Positions 39,080-48,110 of a stretch of DNA of 64,000 bases are shown one piece after another (within the stretch, counting starts at the first letter, position 1; each line of letters starts with the position of its first letter). The stretch is from an uncultured Lachnospiraceae bacterium (GTDB taxonomy: Bacteria; Bacillota; Clostridia; Lachnospirales; Lachnospiraceae): the NCBI GenBank assembly GCA_945868435.1, contig CAMBLG010000014.1, forward strand, positions 1-64,000, written 5' to 3'. The notes under the pieces are model-generated. The model searched no databases. It worked only from the letters and a program-made list of their open reading frames with translations, and had not been told where the DNA came from. The position numbers and the translations under genes are program-made.

Positions 39080-39124
39080 CTTGCTCTTTCCTTCCTTATA
39101 GGATTTCGAATTGTCAAAAGGGGG

Positions 39125-39892
39125 TTACATCAATATCAGCCGGCGGATAGCCTCCACTGCCGTCCGGATTGCGGAACTTGTGTCATGCACCTGTTCGTTG
39201 GGCAGACCCTTCAATGCCCGCTCCTGATTTGCCACCACCAGAAAACAGGACGCTACGCGTACCCGAAGAAAGCTTCCCGCAATGAACAGAGCCGCCGACT
39301 CCATCTCCGATGCCAGGCATCCCATCCGAAGCCACGCCTGCCATTTGTCCTGAAGCTCATAGCTCACAGGCATGACCTCCGGCTCGTGCTGTCCGAAAAA
39401 GGAATCCTTGCACTGTACCACACCCACATGGTACGGAATGGAGAGCTCTTTTGCCGCATCGATCAGCGCATTCATGGCAGATACGTCCGGCACCGCCGGA
39501 TATTCAATCGGTGCATATTCACGGCTTGTCCCTTCCATGCGGATTGCCCCGCTTGCAATGACCAAATCCCCTCCAAGCACCTCCTCCTGCATTCCACCGC
39601 AGGTTCCAACCCGGATAAAGGTGTGCGCACCGCATTTGGACAGTTCCTCAATGGCAATCGCGGCAGACGGTCCTCCGATTCCGGTGGATGTCACACTGAC
39701 CTTCACCCCGTCCAGTGTTCCTGTATAAGTGACAAATTCACGACTGTCAGCCACAAGAACCGGATTATCAAAATACGCTGCAATCTTCTCACACCGCTTG
39801 GGGTCTCCTGGAAGAATCACGTATTTCCCTATGTCCTCAGGTCCAACCCCTGTATGGTATTGTTTTCCTGTACCTTCTGCGTAATCAATCAT
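39125..39892 (-). CDS. udp: Uridine phosphorylase
   Basis: Phosphorolysis of uridine (and possibly deoxyuridine) to uracil and ribose-1-phosphate. The 255 residues have the nucleoside-phosphorylase family motifs [39 protein letters not shown] and [12 protein letters not shown]. Start ATG 39892 is five bases behind AAGGGGG; an alternative ATG at 39919 also has a GGAG. The family also includes purine phosphorylases (DeoD); the cdd neighbour favours uridine. First gene of the salvage cassette. Confidence 0.88.
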   Translation of the reverse strand: MIDYAEGTGKQYHTGVGPEDIGKYVILPGDPKRCEKIAAYFDNPVLVADSREFVTYTGTLDGVKVSVTSTGIGGPSAAIAIEELSKCGAHTFIRVGTCGGMQEEVLGGDLVIASGAIRMEGTSREYAPIEYPAVPDVSAMNALIDAAKELSIPYHVGVVQCKDSFFGQHEPEVMPVSYELQDKWQAWLRMGCLASEMESAALFIAGSFLRVRVASCFLVVANQERALKGLPNEQVHDTSSAIRTAVEAIRRLILM

Positions 39893-39966
39893 AGTATCCC
39901 CCCTTAATATATGTTCCATGATACCATACTCCGGCCTGTTTGTCCTCACTTCTTTCTCAAAAAATT

Positions 39967-41250
39967 TTAGTTATTGTTTCCAGACAACACTTTATCCAGC
40001 AAATCAGCAAGGGGTTCCATGGAATTCATTGCCTCCTCCACCGTGTTTGTCTGCGCTCCTACTTCCACCAGCATGGACTTCGGGCAAAAATGCATGTTAA
40101 ACCGGTAGCCTTTCAGATAAATCTTTCTGGTCAGATCCGGATAATATTCCGCTGCTGCGACCTGCATTTGCAGGGACATGGCAAGATTGTCTTCTATGTA
40201 TGGATTTTTGAGATATGGAATATCGCCCATGGCTGTGGTATGGCTGAGCCCATTGAAAAACATGATTTTCGCCATCTTTTTTCCATTCTGCTCCGTCACA
40301 AGACGCACATCATCCCCCACCCCATCCCTGTGCAGATCGATGACAACCTGTATGGACGGGTTTTCCTCAAGAATTTGTTCAATATAGGGAGCTGCCGTGG
40401 AATACGCGCGGTCCCTGTCCGGAAGATCATAGGTTCCGGTATCATGCAGCACCGTATAGCCTTTTTTCTCCAGAAGCTCCGTCAGGTAGTCTCCGACCCC
40501 CACCACCGTCGTGGACGGATCTCCCTCCACCGAATCCCTGTACCCCTCCTGGGAATGGGTATGATAGATCAGAATCTGAGGTCCGTCCACCTGCGTGTCC
40601 ACCGTCAGATCATAGCTCAAAAGTTTTTCCGCATCAAGCTTGTCACTTCCGATGGTCGTTGTATTGTCCACCTGATAAAAATGCTGCAACAGATAATCGA
40701 AATCCTGCAGCTTTTTCCGATTTATCGTTTTCTTTTTCCCATCTGCGCAGGCGATGTCCTCTTTCTCGTCCTCTTTTTCCCCAGCTTCTAGACTCTCGTC
40801 CATCTTTGGAGTATCTGAATTGTTTCCGGAATTCTCTTTCGCGTTTTCATTTTCTGCAATCATCTTCTGTGCGCTGGCATTTTCCTGTGCCGCAAGATTC
40901 TCATAATCCGCCAGATCCTCCGTCTGCGATTCATACCACAGCAGTGTCTCGTTTGCTCCTATTGCCGGGTAAACCGACGCTGTAACATCTTTATAAATTC
41001 CATTGCCGCCCTCTTTTTGCGTGCTCATAAACCCCGGCATATACACATTAAGTACCCCGTTGTAAAACCGGACAGACAGTTCCAGCCCCACTCCGTCCCA
41101 CAGCATACCTCCCCATTGATACAGACAGCTTCCGGCCATGATTACCGGAATCATCACAACAAAAAGAAGCAGATTTCTGCTTCTTTTTCTATGTGAACTC
41201 CAATTGCGGCCATAGCCGGAAAAGCGTTTCGAACGCGGCCGATTTCTCAT
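39967..41250 (-). CDS. spoIIP: Stage II sporulation protein P
   Basis: Peptidoglycan amidase/endopeptidase of the SpoIID-M-P engulfment machine, anchored in the mother-cell membrane. The 427 residues have a basic N-terminus, one membrane helix (about 27-47), an acidic low-complexity linker (about 125-175) and the amidase domain with zinc-site segments [12 protein letters not shown] and [12 protein letters not shown]. It follows gpr by 57 bases, the conserved gpr-spoIIP order, and shows this is a spore former. Confidence 0.95.
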   Translation of the reverse strand: MRNRPRSKRFSGYGRNWSSHRKRSRNLLLFVVMIPVIMAGSCLYQWGGMLWDGVGLELSVRFYNGVLNVYMPGFMSTQKEGGNGIYKDVTASVYPAIGANETLLWYESQTEDLADYENLAAQENASAQKMIAENENAKENSGNNSDTPKMDESLEAGEKEDEKEDIACADGKKKTINRKKLQDFDYLLQHFYQVDNTTTIGSDKLDAEKLLSYDLTVDTQVDGPQILIYHTHSQEGYRDSVEGDPSTTVVGVGDYLTELLEKKGYTVLHDTGTYDLPDRDRAYSTAAPYIEQILEENPSIQVVIDLHRDGVGDDVRLVTEQNGKKMAKIMFFNGLSHTTAMGDIPYLKNPYIEDNLAMSLQMQVAAAEYYPDLTRKIYLKGYRFNMHFCPKSMLVEVGAQTNTVEEAMNSMEPLADLLDKVLSGNNN

Positions 41251-41307
41251 GCATTGTCTCCTTCCCTGCAGCGTCCGCGGGTTTCTTTCGGGCGATGCCT
41301 AAAGGAA

Positions 41308-42357
41308 TTATATGCTCTGGGATTCTTCCTTATTACCGAGAAACGCCACGTTCAAGCCTTCCGATATGAGGAAGCTCAAGGTTTTGATCGAATCATCAAT
41401 GTTTTTCGGTGTCACAAACAATCCATTCAACTGCGGTGACAAAAGCTCCCTCGCCAGCTCCTGCCGTTCCCGTTCGTCCAGTTCCTGTAAATCCGCCAGC
41501 GACATGGCTTCGATCAGCGTTGTCATAGCATCCGAAACAATGGTCGCCGCATCCACCACCGTTGGCACTCCCAGGGAAATCACCGGAACCCCGATGCTCT
41601 CACGATTAATAGCATTGCGGTGGTTTCCGATTCCACTGCCCGGCGTAATTCCCGTGTCCGTCAACTGTATGGTCCGACCCAGACGCTTTACATTTCGCGC
41701 CGCCAGCGCATCCACGGTAATGACAAAATCCGGGTTAGTCTCCTTCACAACGCCCCGAAGAATTTCCACACATTCCATTCCGGTCTGGGCCATGACCCCC
41801 GGCACGATTCCGCTGATTCTGCTCACATCTTCATCGGAAAAGGCATAACGCCCGAACTCATTCATAATGTGCCTTGTAATAAACAGGTTATCCACAACCC
41901 TCGGTCCAAGCGCATCCGGTGTGACTTCTCGATTTCCCAGGCCCACCACCAGAACAGAGACATCCAGGCCTTGTCTGAGTTTATCCGCCAGATCCTGTGC
42001 CGTTTCTTCCATTTCCCGGTCAACCGGTTTGCCTTCCCTCTCTCGCATGGATTTTTCTTTTGATTCCTGCGGAAGCACCTGACGTATGATTCTGGCCAGT
42101 TCCAGCGAAATATCACGGTGATACCCCTCGTCCTCTTCCACCATCTCCGGTGCCTCAATCGTGACATAAGTGCCCTTTGGCCGCCCCATGGCATGCGCTG
42201 CGTTTTCGGTTTCGATGACAACTGTGCTCACTACTACGCCGTGTTCCCGCTTCTCTTCATGAAACCGAACGCCCTTTACCGTGCCCCGTTCTTCCTTCAG
42301 CCTCTCCTGCGATTCCAGTGCCAGATCCGTCCGAATCGGATATGCTTCTTCCAGCAA
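41308..42357 (-). CDS. gpr: Germination protease GPR
   Basis: Aspartic-type protease (A25) that degrades small acid-soluble proteins of the spore DNA during germination; made as a zymogen in the forespore. The 349 residues start near the processing region (IRTDLALES) and include VVGLGNREVTPDALGPRVV and VITVDALAARNVKRLG. The start appears to be TTG 42357, eight bases behind GGGGGG; no in-frame ATG fits. It would need a sigma-G promoter, which I could not identify convincingly. Confidence 0.95.
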   Translation of the reverse strand: MLEEAYPIRTDLALESQERLKEERGTVKGVRFHEEKREHGVVVSTVVIETENAAHAMGRPKGTYVTIEAPEMVEEDEGYHRDISLELARIIRQVLPQESKEKSMREREGKPVDREMEETAQDLADKLRQGLDVSVLVVGLGNREVTPDALGPRVVDNLFITRHIMNEFGRYAFSDEDVSRISGIVPGVMAQTGMECVEILRGVVKETNPDFVITVDALAARNVKRLGRTIQLTDTGITPGSGIGNHRNAINRESIGVPVISLGVPTVVDAATIVSDAMTTLIEAMSLADLQELDERERQELARELLSPQLNGLFVTPKNIDDSIKTLSFLISEGLNVAFLGNKEESQSI

Positions 42358-42507
42358 ACTAACAGCCCCCCTTTATGCTTCTAATCACTTATATTCCAAT
42401 TTCAGTTCCTGTGTGCATGACAGGATCCCTTATATGACTGGATTCTTTGTATGACAGAATTTCTAATAATGTAATAACAATTTTCCCACTTTTTTTAAAA
42501 ATATGTA

Positions 42508-42536
42508 TTGACAGACCGAACGGCTTGGCATATTAT
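42508..42536 (+). promoter_or_regulatory. Strong sigma-A promoter of rpsT
   Basis: TTGACA (42508-42513) and TATTAT (42531-42536) with a 17-base spacer. The leader of about 80 bases before the start codon contains a weak dyad around 42551-42580. Confidence 0.82.
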
Positions 42537-42622
42537 ATTCTAGTATGTTTGCGATGAAGCGTCCGTGTCTGTTTCACCGCAGGTTAGAATGAAGAATATG
42601 ATTGGATTTGGAGGTGGACAGG

Positions 42623-42886
42623 TTGGCTAACATTAAATCCGCTAAGAAGAGAATCTTAGTTACAGAGACTAAGACTGCTAAGAATAAAGCGATCAGATCT
42701 GAGGTTAAGACTTCTATTAAGAAGGTAGAGGCTGCTGTTGCAGCTGGCGATAAGGCTGCTGCTGCTGCAGAGCTTAAGAACGCTACTTCAGTGATCGAAG
42801 CTGCTTGCACAAAGGGCGTTTACCACAAGAACAACGCTGCAAGAAAAGTTTCCCGTTTAGCAAAGTTAGTAAACGGTGTTGCTTAA
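42623..42886 (+). CDS. rpsT: 30S ribosomal protein S20
   Basis: Small basic, helical protein of 87 residues that binds 16S rRNA early in 30S assembly; N-terminus (M)ANIKSAKKRILV. The start is TTG 42623, eight bases behind GGAGG; the ATG at 42602 would add seven unrelated residues. Many Ala and Lys codons are of one kind (GCT, AAG), typical of a highly expressed gene. It is divergent from gpr and convergent with holA. Confidence 0.97.
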   Translation: MANIKSAKKRILVTETKTAKNKAIRSEVKTSIKKVEAAVAAGDKAAAAAELKNATSVIEAACTKGVYHKNNAARKVSRLAKLVNGVA

Positions 42887-42907
42887 TTAAATCACCCTAT
42901 AAGAACA

Positions 42908-42945
42908 AAGGTCTGGTGCCCGTCACACCAGACCTTTTCTTTTTC
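42908..42945 (+). terminator. Terminator of rpsT, possibly bidirectional with holA
   Basis: Eleven-bp stem AAGGTCTGGTG/CACCAGACCTT (42908-42918 with 42926-42936) followed by TTCTTTTTC on the plus strand. A-rich bases on the other side give U on the minus strand. Confidence 0.9.
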
Positions 42946-42948
42946 ACA

Positions 42949-43935
42949 TCATGAATCTTTTTTACTGTACTGCGTAATGAAAAGTTCCACCGCCATAGTG
43001 TCTCCCATCCGGCCGGTCTTCACTGCTTCCTCATACCCGACACCATCACGGACGGCCTGCTTCAGTTGATCCATGGAAAATGCACGGCACTGGGACTGGT
43101 ATTTCTTCACCGCCCACTCCGGACACCCCGCCTTACTTGCGATGTCTTTATTCCCAAATCCCTGATTAGTCATAGCCTTCACTACAATAAGGCGTTGAAA
43201 CTGATTGGTAATCAGATAGAGAATGCGCATGGCAGGCTCTTTTAATGCCAGCAGATCATAATAGAGGTCAAAGGCCTTTTTCTGCTGATGGTTGGCAACC
43301 GCATCCACCATGTCAAACACCTTATTCTCGGTCTGCTCCGTCGTGACTGCCTCCACGTCTGCCACATCAATGTAATCCTTATCCAGCGTATAACACAGAA
43401 GCTTTTCCAGCTCCTTGTCCATATTCTCCATGTCGCTGCCGGTCTTGGTGACAAACAGGTTATAGGCATCCCTCGTAATGTTCTTGCCATTCTTTCGGAT
43501 GCGGCCTTCCACCCAACGGGCCAGCGTCTCATCCGTCTGCCGCACAAATTCCACCGCATTACCTAATTTCTTAACCGCCTTATACATCTTGGTCTTGCGG
43601 TCTACCTCCTGCTCCACGAAAATAAAATACGTGGTATCCGGCACTGAGTCCATATAGTCCGCAAGTTCCTCCGCGCTTTTTTTGAACAAACCGCTGTCCT
43701 CAATCAGGATCAGTCTGCGCTCCGCAAAAAAAGGCAGTGTCTCCGCCAGGTCAATGATTTCCTTCTGATTGATGTCCGCTCCTTCAAACCGGGAAAAATT
43801 CATAGTATCTTCCGGTTGAACCATGGCCTTCACCAGCTTATCCCGGTACTGACGGATCAGGTAGGACTCCTCGCCATACAGAAGATAGGCCTGCTTCAAT
43901 TGTCCTGCTTTTATGTCGTTATCAATTGTCTTCAT
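42949..43935 (-). CDS. holA: DNA polymerase III delta subunit
   Basis: Clamp-loader subunit that opens the beta clamp. The 328 residues fit HolA: YLLYGEESYLIRQYRDKLV at the N-terminus, the AAA-like fold, and a C-terminal helical domain (LYLITNQFQRLIVVKAM). It sits between hemerythrin and rpsT; the comEC-holA-rpsT order is widely conserved. Confidence 0.94.
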   Translation of the reverse strand: MKTIDNDIKAGQLKQAYLLYGEESYLIRQYRDKLVKAMVQPEDTMNFSRFEGADINQKEIIDLAETLPFFAERRLILIEDSGLFKKSAEELADYMDSVPDTTYFIFVEQEVDRKTKMYKAVKKLGNAVEFVRQTDETLARWVEGRIRKNGKNITRDAYNLFVTKTGSDMENMDKELEKLLCYTLDKDYIDVADVEAVTTEQTENKVFDMVDAVANHQQKKAFDLYYDLLALKEPAMRILYLITNQFQRLIVVKAMTNQGFGNKDIASKAGCPEWAVKKYQSQCRAFSMDQLKQAVRDGVGYEEAVKTGRMGDTMAVELFITQYSKKDS

Positions 43936-43941
43936 TATGAC

Positions 43942-44370
43942 TTAGTTATACTGCTGCGGTTTTTCGTTGATTGTAATATACTCTGCCACAGAGCGGTCAA
44001 ACGCTTTGATATGATACAGAATCCAATCGACAACCTTTGTCTTCACCTGGTTTACAAATGCATCGGTCGGTCCCTCGGACTCCTCCAGCATATTTTCCAG
44101 ATCAGATACCGTCTTTTTGAATTCCTCATGCTTTTCTCTGTGCTTCGCCAGCTCCGGATATCCCACAGATTCCTGCAGCTTCTCCTCCTCCGCGAAATGG
44201 AACTCTGTGTAATCCATCATGTAGTCCAGCATCTTGATAGCCTGAACTTTATTCTGCTCTCCAGCCTCACAGCTTGCCACAAATCGAGAAATACGCGAAA
44301 TCAGTTCCTTGTGCTGCGTGTCAATCAGTTCATTGCCTGTAATCAGGTTGTCATCAAATACCAATTCCAT
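43942..44370 (-). CDS. Single-domain bacteriohemerythrin
   Basis: 142-residue hemerythrin with all expected di-iron ligand motifs: DTQHKELI, EFHFAEEEKL, KHREKHEEF and LYHIKAFD. ATG 44370 lies seven bases behind GGAGGG; the reading to 44439 is unsupported. It lies between comEC and holA and ends six bases before holA. Oxygen binding is expected from the family; its partner is unknown. A second, two-domain hemerythrin lies at 14573-15373. Confidence 0.93.
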   Translation of the reverse strand: MELVFDDNLITGNELIDTQHKELISRISRFVASCEAGEQNKVQAIKMLDYMMDYTEFHFAEEEKLQESVGYPELAKHREKHEEFKKTVSDLENMLEESEGPTDAFVNQVKTKVVDWILYHIKAFDRSVAEYITINEKPQQYN

Positions 44371-44445
44371 TGTTATGCCCTCCTTTTTGCCCATTCTACC
44401 ATGTGCAATATCTGTTGTAATTATAGCACGGTGCAACAAAGAAAT

Positions 44446-47142
44446 TCAATACAGTTGATGGTAAATATTCTTTGATGATAGCTTCTCCATGCCCCGCATG
44501 GCACTCGCTTCGACATAGGACGCTTTCACCGTTATACGAATTTCGCCGTTCTGGTCAGTTCGCAGTATTTTACTATCAACCTGATTGAGTCTCTCCAAAG
44601 TCTCCTCCCCCGGATGTCCGTAACGGTTATTCTCCCCGCAGGATATGGAGACAATTTTCGGCTGTAATGCCTGCAAAAATTCATAACTGTTGGAATACTT
44701 TGAGCCATGATGCGCCGCTTTGAGGAAATCCACTTCCTCTATTGCACCAATCGCCAGCAGTTCCTTCTCAACCTCGGAAGAGATATCCCCTGTAAAAAGG
44801 CATGAACTCCCATCCTCCTCCAGCCTGAGTACAAGACTAAGTTCATTGATGTCTTCCCTCTGTTCTCCCGCCGTGGGGTACAGACAGCGGAGTCTGGCAC
44901 TGCCTGCCACAAGCACATCTCCTGCCTGCATATAGACAACCTTCGTCCCCGCCTCCTGTGCCACCCCCGCCAGTTCCACTGTCTTCTCATTTTCCCTGAC
45001 CGCAGCCGCAAAAACCAGATGCCGAACCGGATAACCACTTTCCAGCACCTCTGTCAATCCGCTGATATGATCCTGATCCGTATGACTGACAAACCAGTAG
45101 TCAATTCCTTTCACTCCTTTGTATTTCAGAAATGGCAAAATGCGGTTGTCTCCAACATCGGGCACATCCAGACTTCCTCCGTCAATAAACATAGTTGTAC
45201 CGTTTGCAGTGCATACATAACTTCCGTCCCCCTGCCCCACATCCAGTATATCCACCTCTCCCTTCTCTATGGGATGACACAAAATCACAGAAATCATAAA
45301 AATCAGCCATGTGCATACCATCAGTTGCCGTCTTCCTTCCAGAATCATTTCTCTCTTTCTGCACATTCCCGCAACCATTCCCTCTTTTTTCTCTTCCAAG
45401 CCTCTCCCCCTCAATGATTCCTGTAACTCCTCCCCGATCTCTCTTGTTCTCAACAACTCAATCCGTTTTTCTTCCTGTAACTTTCCTTGTCCGTATCTGT
45501 CCTGCTTATCCTCTCTCTGTTTTCTCAGGACTTCTGTTCTTCGTGCCAGAACCCACAGAAAAATGCCTAACATAATATAATACAAAACGATCTGCCACTT
45601 CGCCGGACATCCTGTTATCACGCGGGCCCCCGGAAGTGAAAGCGTTAGTTCACAGGCCCATTGATACAGCCCCAAGATCCAGTTACAGGGCTGCATAAGG
45701 ATTGTTCCAAGCCCCAGACACCAAACACCTGCCACTGCCGCCACTCCGCCGACACCTACAACATACTTCACAAGCATTAGCACAACTGAATTCAAAAAAA
45801 GTGCATAGATTGGCAGTTCATAATAATACAACGCCACAAGAGGAAGCATTGTAATCTGAATGCCAAGCCCCATCAGAAAAGACTCCCTGCATTTATCCTT
45901 CCATGACTTTTCCCTACGCCTCCTGACAGTAGTCTTTCTAACCTCATCCTTTCCGAATTCGCGGCTCTTATCTCTTTTCCTTTCAGCAGCCTTTCTCCCA
46001 ATTGCATATCTTTCAAATGCCTTCTCTCCAATGCCGGTCCCCTCATATAAAATAGATGAATGCTCATGGAAACAGTTGCTCCACCCCACCAGAACCGGTC
46101 CGGTCACTCCGACGCCAAGTACTGCCACCACGGAGAGCCAGAAGCCGGAATAATGAACCAGAAAAGGATTGTCCCACAGAAGCACAATAATCACCAGCCC
46201 CAGTGCACTTAACATGTCATAGCCTCTTCCCAGGACATCCGCCAGAAGATACACCAAAAGCATTCCAACAGCTCTGCAGGTGGACATACTTCCGCCTGTC
46301 ATCCAGCCATAGGACAGCATCACAAAAGACACAAACACCGCACAGCTTGCGTAACGAACTCCACACCTCCGCAACAGGCGATACAATCCGATTCCAAGCA
46401 TAGTTACATGAAGCCCGGAAATGGCCAGAATATGCCCTATTCCCGCCAATCTGTACAGAGATTTGATCTCTTCATTCAACTGGGACTTTTCCCCCAGCAA
46501 CATTGCAGGCAGGATTCCGTCTGTTCCTTGACATCCTGCAATGCTTTCTGAAAGCCGCTTTCGAATCTGCATAAGAAAATTCGAATAACGATTTCCGGTT
46601 CCATGTACCGCTTCCACCGTATCCACCCACACGCCAAAATCGATTTTCTGGCTCTGGTAATAGCTTCGGACATCGAAGCCACCCTCATTGGCTGCCGGTT
46701 CAAATAATGAAATTGTTCCTGTAATCACAGGGATTTGCCCGATGGAAAATTCATCGGAAGACGCATATGCCAACACATCATTACAAGGCATATACTCATT
46801 GGACCGATCCATGACACAATCGGTCAGACGATAACAAACGCATCGTTCCCTCTCCTCGATACGCGTAATTTCTCCCACAAGACGGACCTGCTGTCCATCT
46901 TCAAATTCCGGCAGATAAGATGCCTGTAATCTCGACTCACTCTCCGCCCGCAGCGCGCCGGCTGCAAACAGAGTGAAAATGAGGAGAAAAATCAGACCTC
47001 GTCTCGGCGATTTTTCCTGCCATGGTCTCGCATATACGACAACCACCATAGCAAGAGGCAGGGCATACCACGCCCTGCCGGCACCAAACTGCACTCCTGC
47101 CAGAAACATGCACGCAAGCAAAAGAAACGGTCTCTTCCTCAC
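44446..47142 (-). CDS. comEC: DNA uptake channel ComEC/Rec2
   Basis: Membrane channel for single-stranded DNA entry in transformation. About 898 residues: N-terminal membrane and OB-like part (DUF4131), the Competence core (LAISGLHVTMLGIGLYRLL about residue 235), further helices, and a C-terminal metallo-beta-lactamase domain (DVGQGDG about 632, SHTDQDHISGL about 686). Two loops are enlarged by Arg/Lys/Glu-rich stretches (about 364-415 and 530-605). The start is GTG 47142, five bases behind AAGGAG. It is the fifth gene of the comEA-TCS-GerMN-comEC run. Confidence 0.95.
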   Translation of the reverse strand: MRKRPFLLLACMFLAGVQFGAGRAWYALPLAMVVVVYARPWQEKSPRRGLIFLLIFTLFAAGALRAESESRLQASYLPEFEDGQQVRLVGEITRIEERERCVCYRLTDCVMDRSNEYMPCNDVLAYASSDEFSIGQIPVITGTISLFEPAANEGGFDVRSYYQSQKIDFGVWVDTVEAVHGTGNRYSNFLMQIRKRLSESIAGCQGTDGILPAMLLGEKSQLNEEIKSLYRLAGIGHILAISGLHVTMLGIGLYRLLRRCGVRYASCAVFVSFVMLSYGWMTGGSMSTCRAVGMLLVYLLADVLGRGYDMLSALGLVIIVLLWDNPFLVHYSGFWLSVVAVLGVGVTGPVLVGWSNCFHEHSSILYEGTGIGEKAFERYAIGRKAAERKRDKSREFGKDEVRKTTVRRRREKSWKDKCRESFLMGLGIQITMLPLVALYYYELPIYALFLNSVVLMLVKYVVGVGGVAAVAGVWCLGLGTILMQPCNWILGLYQWACELTLSLPGARVITGCPAKWQIVLYYIMLGIFLWVLARRTEVLRKQREDKQDRYGQGKLQEEKRIELLRTREIGEELQESLRGRGLEEKKEGMVAGMCRKREMILEGRRQLMVCTWLIFMISVILCHPIEKGEVDILDVGQGDGSYVCTANGTTMFIDGGSLDVPDVGDNRILPFLKYKGVKGIDYWFVSHTDQDHISGLTEVLESGYPVRHLVFAAAVRENEKTVELAGVAQEAGTKVVYMQAGDVLVAGSARLRCLYPTAGEQREDINELSLVLRLEEDGSSCLFTGDISSEVEKELLAIGAIEEVDFLKAAHHGSKYSNSYEFLQALQPKIVSISCGENNRYGHPGEETLERLNQVDSKILRTDQNGEIRITVKASYVEASAMRGMEKLSSKNIYHQLY

Positions 47143-47160
47143 ATACACTCCTTATTCACT

Positions 47161-48102
47161 TCATTCTTCCGTCGTTTCCTCGATCGTCTCACTTCCCTGT
47201 ACAAGACTTTCGTCCGCCTCATACATGGTCGCCAGATCATAGTTGTAACGACACTTTCCGCTGGTATCTCCGTTGATGGATATCTGGACCTTTTGAACAT
47301 TTCCCAGTTCCGTCAGAGAATCTACGATTGAGAATAATACCACCTGTTCCGTAATCTCCGGATTCTGATTCAAAAATGTCTCATCCAGACTCACATAACA
47401 GATGCCATCCACCACGGAAACATTGATCAGTTTGGTCTCGGCCGGGATCGTGCTCTGGGCACCGCTCTGCTTCGGTCCCTCCATCAGCTGCTCCATCACC
47501 AGCTTCTCCATGGAAATATTCGAGCTGTAGTGAACAACTCTCGTCTCCTCCACCAGACCGGTTCCATCCATATTTGCAAAATACAGTGTCAGCGTCGTCT
47601 GCTGACTGGCGTTAATCTGTCCGCCCGGATTCTCCACAAAGGTGTCCGCATTCATGCTGCCAACCAGCTCTCCGCTATAATTGAGCAGCGGCTGCGACTC
47701 CACCGTGAACATCACGTAAGAATATTCTTCCACCTGCAAAAGCGTTTTCGCAATGGCTGCCCGGGTAAGGATCTCATCCGTCGGGCTGAGTTGATAGTAC
47801 TCCTGACTGAAATCCACGGTGAGCTGATAAGAGGATTCCTTATACCCCAGCACCTCAACATTGGTTGGTATCGTCTGACGGACCGTCGCATCCGACGGTT
47901 GTGTCTGAAGCGCTGCAAGAAGCTCCTCCACCATTGCAATTCCGTTGGTATTTTCCAATTCGATTTCCTGCGGAACAATTTTGGTTCCTTCCGTATTCAG
48001 ATAAAATACAACATATCCCTCTCTGTCCTTGCCACCTCCACAGGCTCCCAACAGGAGCAGGGCAAGAAGGCCGAGCAATATCACATACACTTTTCTGTTC
48101 AT
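47161..48102 (-). CDS. GerMN-domain lipoprotein
   Basis: 313-residue lipoprotein: signal peptide with lipobox LLLLGAC (lipidated Cys21), then two GerMN repeats (about 30-165 and 175-300; compare QTIPTNVEVLGYKES with STIPAETKLINVSV). GerMN domains occur in the spore protein GerM and in the actinobacterial lipoprotein LpqB, which is encoded with the MtrAB two-component system. Here it starts eight bases after the histidine kinase stop, a similar arrangement, so an extracytoplasmic modulator of that kinase is a reasonable inference. Confidence 0.9.
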   Translation of the reverse strand: MNRKVYVILLGLLALLLLGACGGGKDREGYVVFYLNTEGTKIVPQEIELENTNGIAMVEELLAALQTQPSDATVRQTIPTNVEVLGYKESSYQLTVDFSQEYYQLSPTDEILTRAAIAKTLLQVEEYSYVMFTVESQPLLNYSGELVGSMNADTFVENPGGQINASQQTTLTLYFANMDGTGLVEETRVVHYSSNISMEKLVMEQLMEGPKQSGAQSTIPAETKLINVSVVDGICYVSLDETFLNQNPEITEQVVLFSIVDSLTELGNVQKVQISINGDTSGKCRYNYDLATMYEADESLVQGSETIEETTEE

Positions 48103-48110
48103 GATCTCTC

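Noticed and set aside
42358-42500. Sigma-G promoter for gpr
   Set aside because: Several CATA-like -10 sequences occur, but none has a proper -35 at 17-18 bases; the best pair is spaced only 14 bases.
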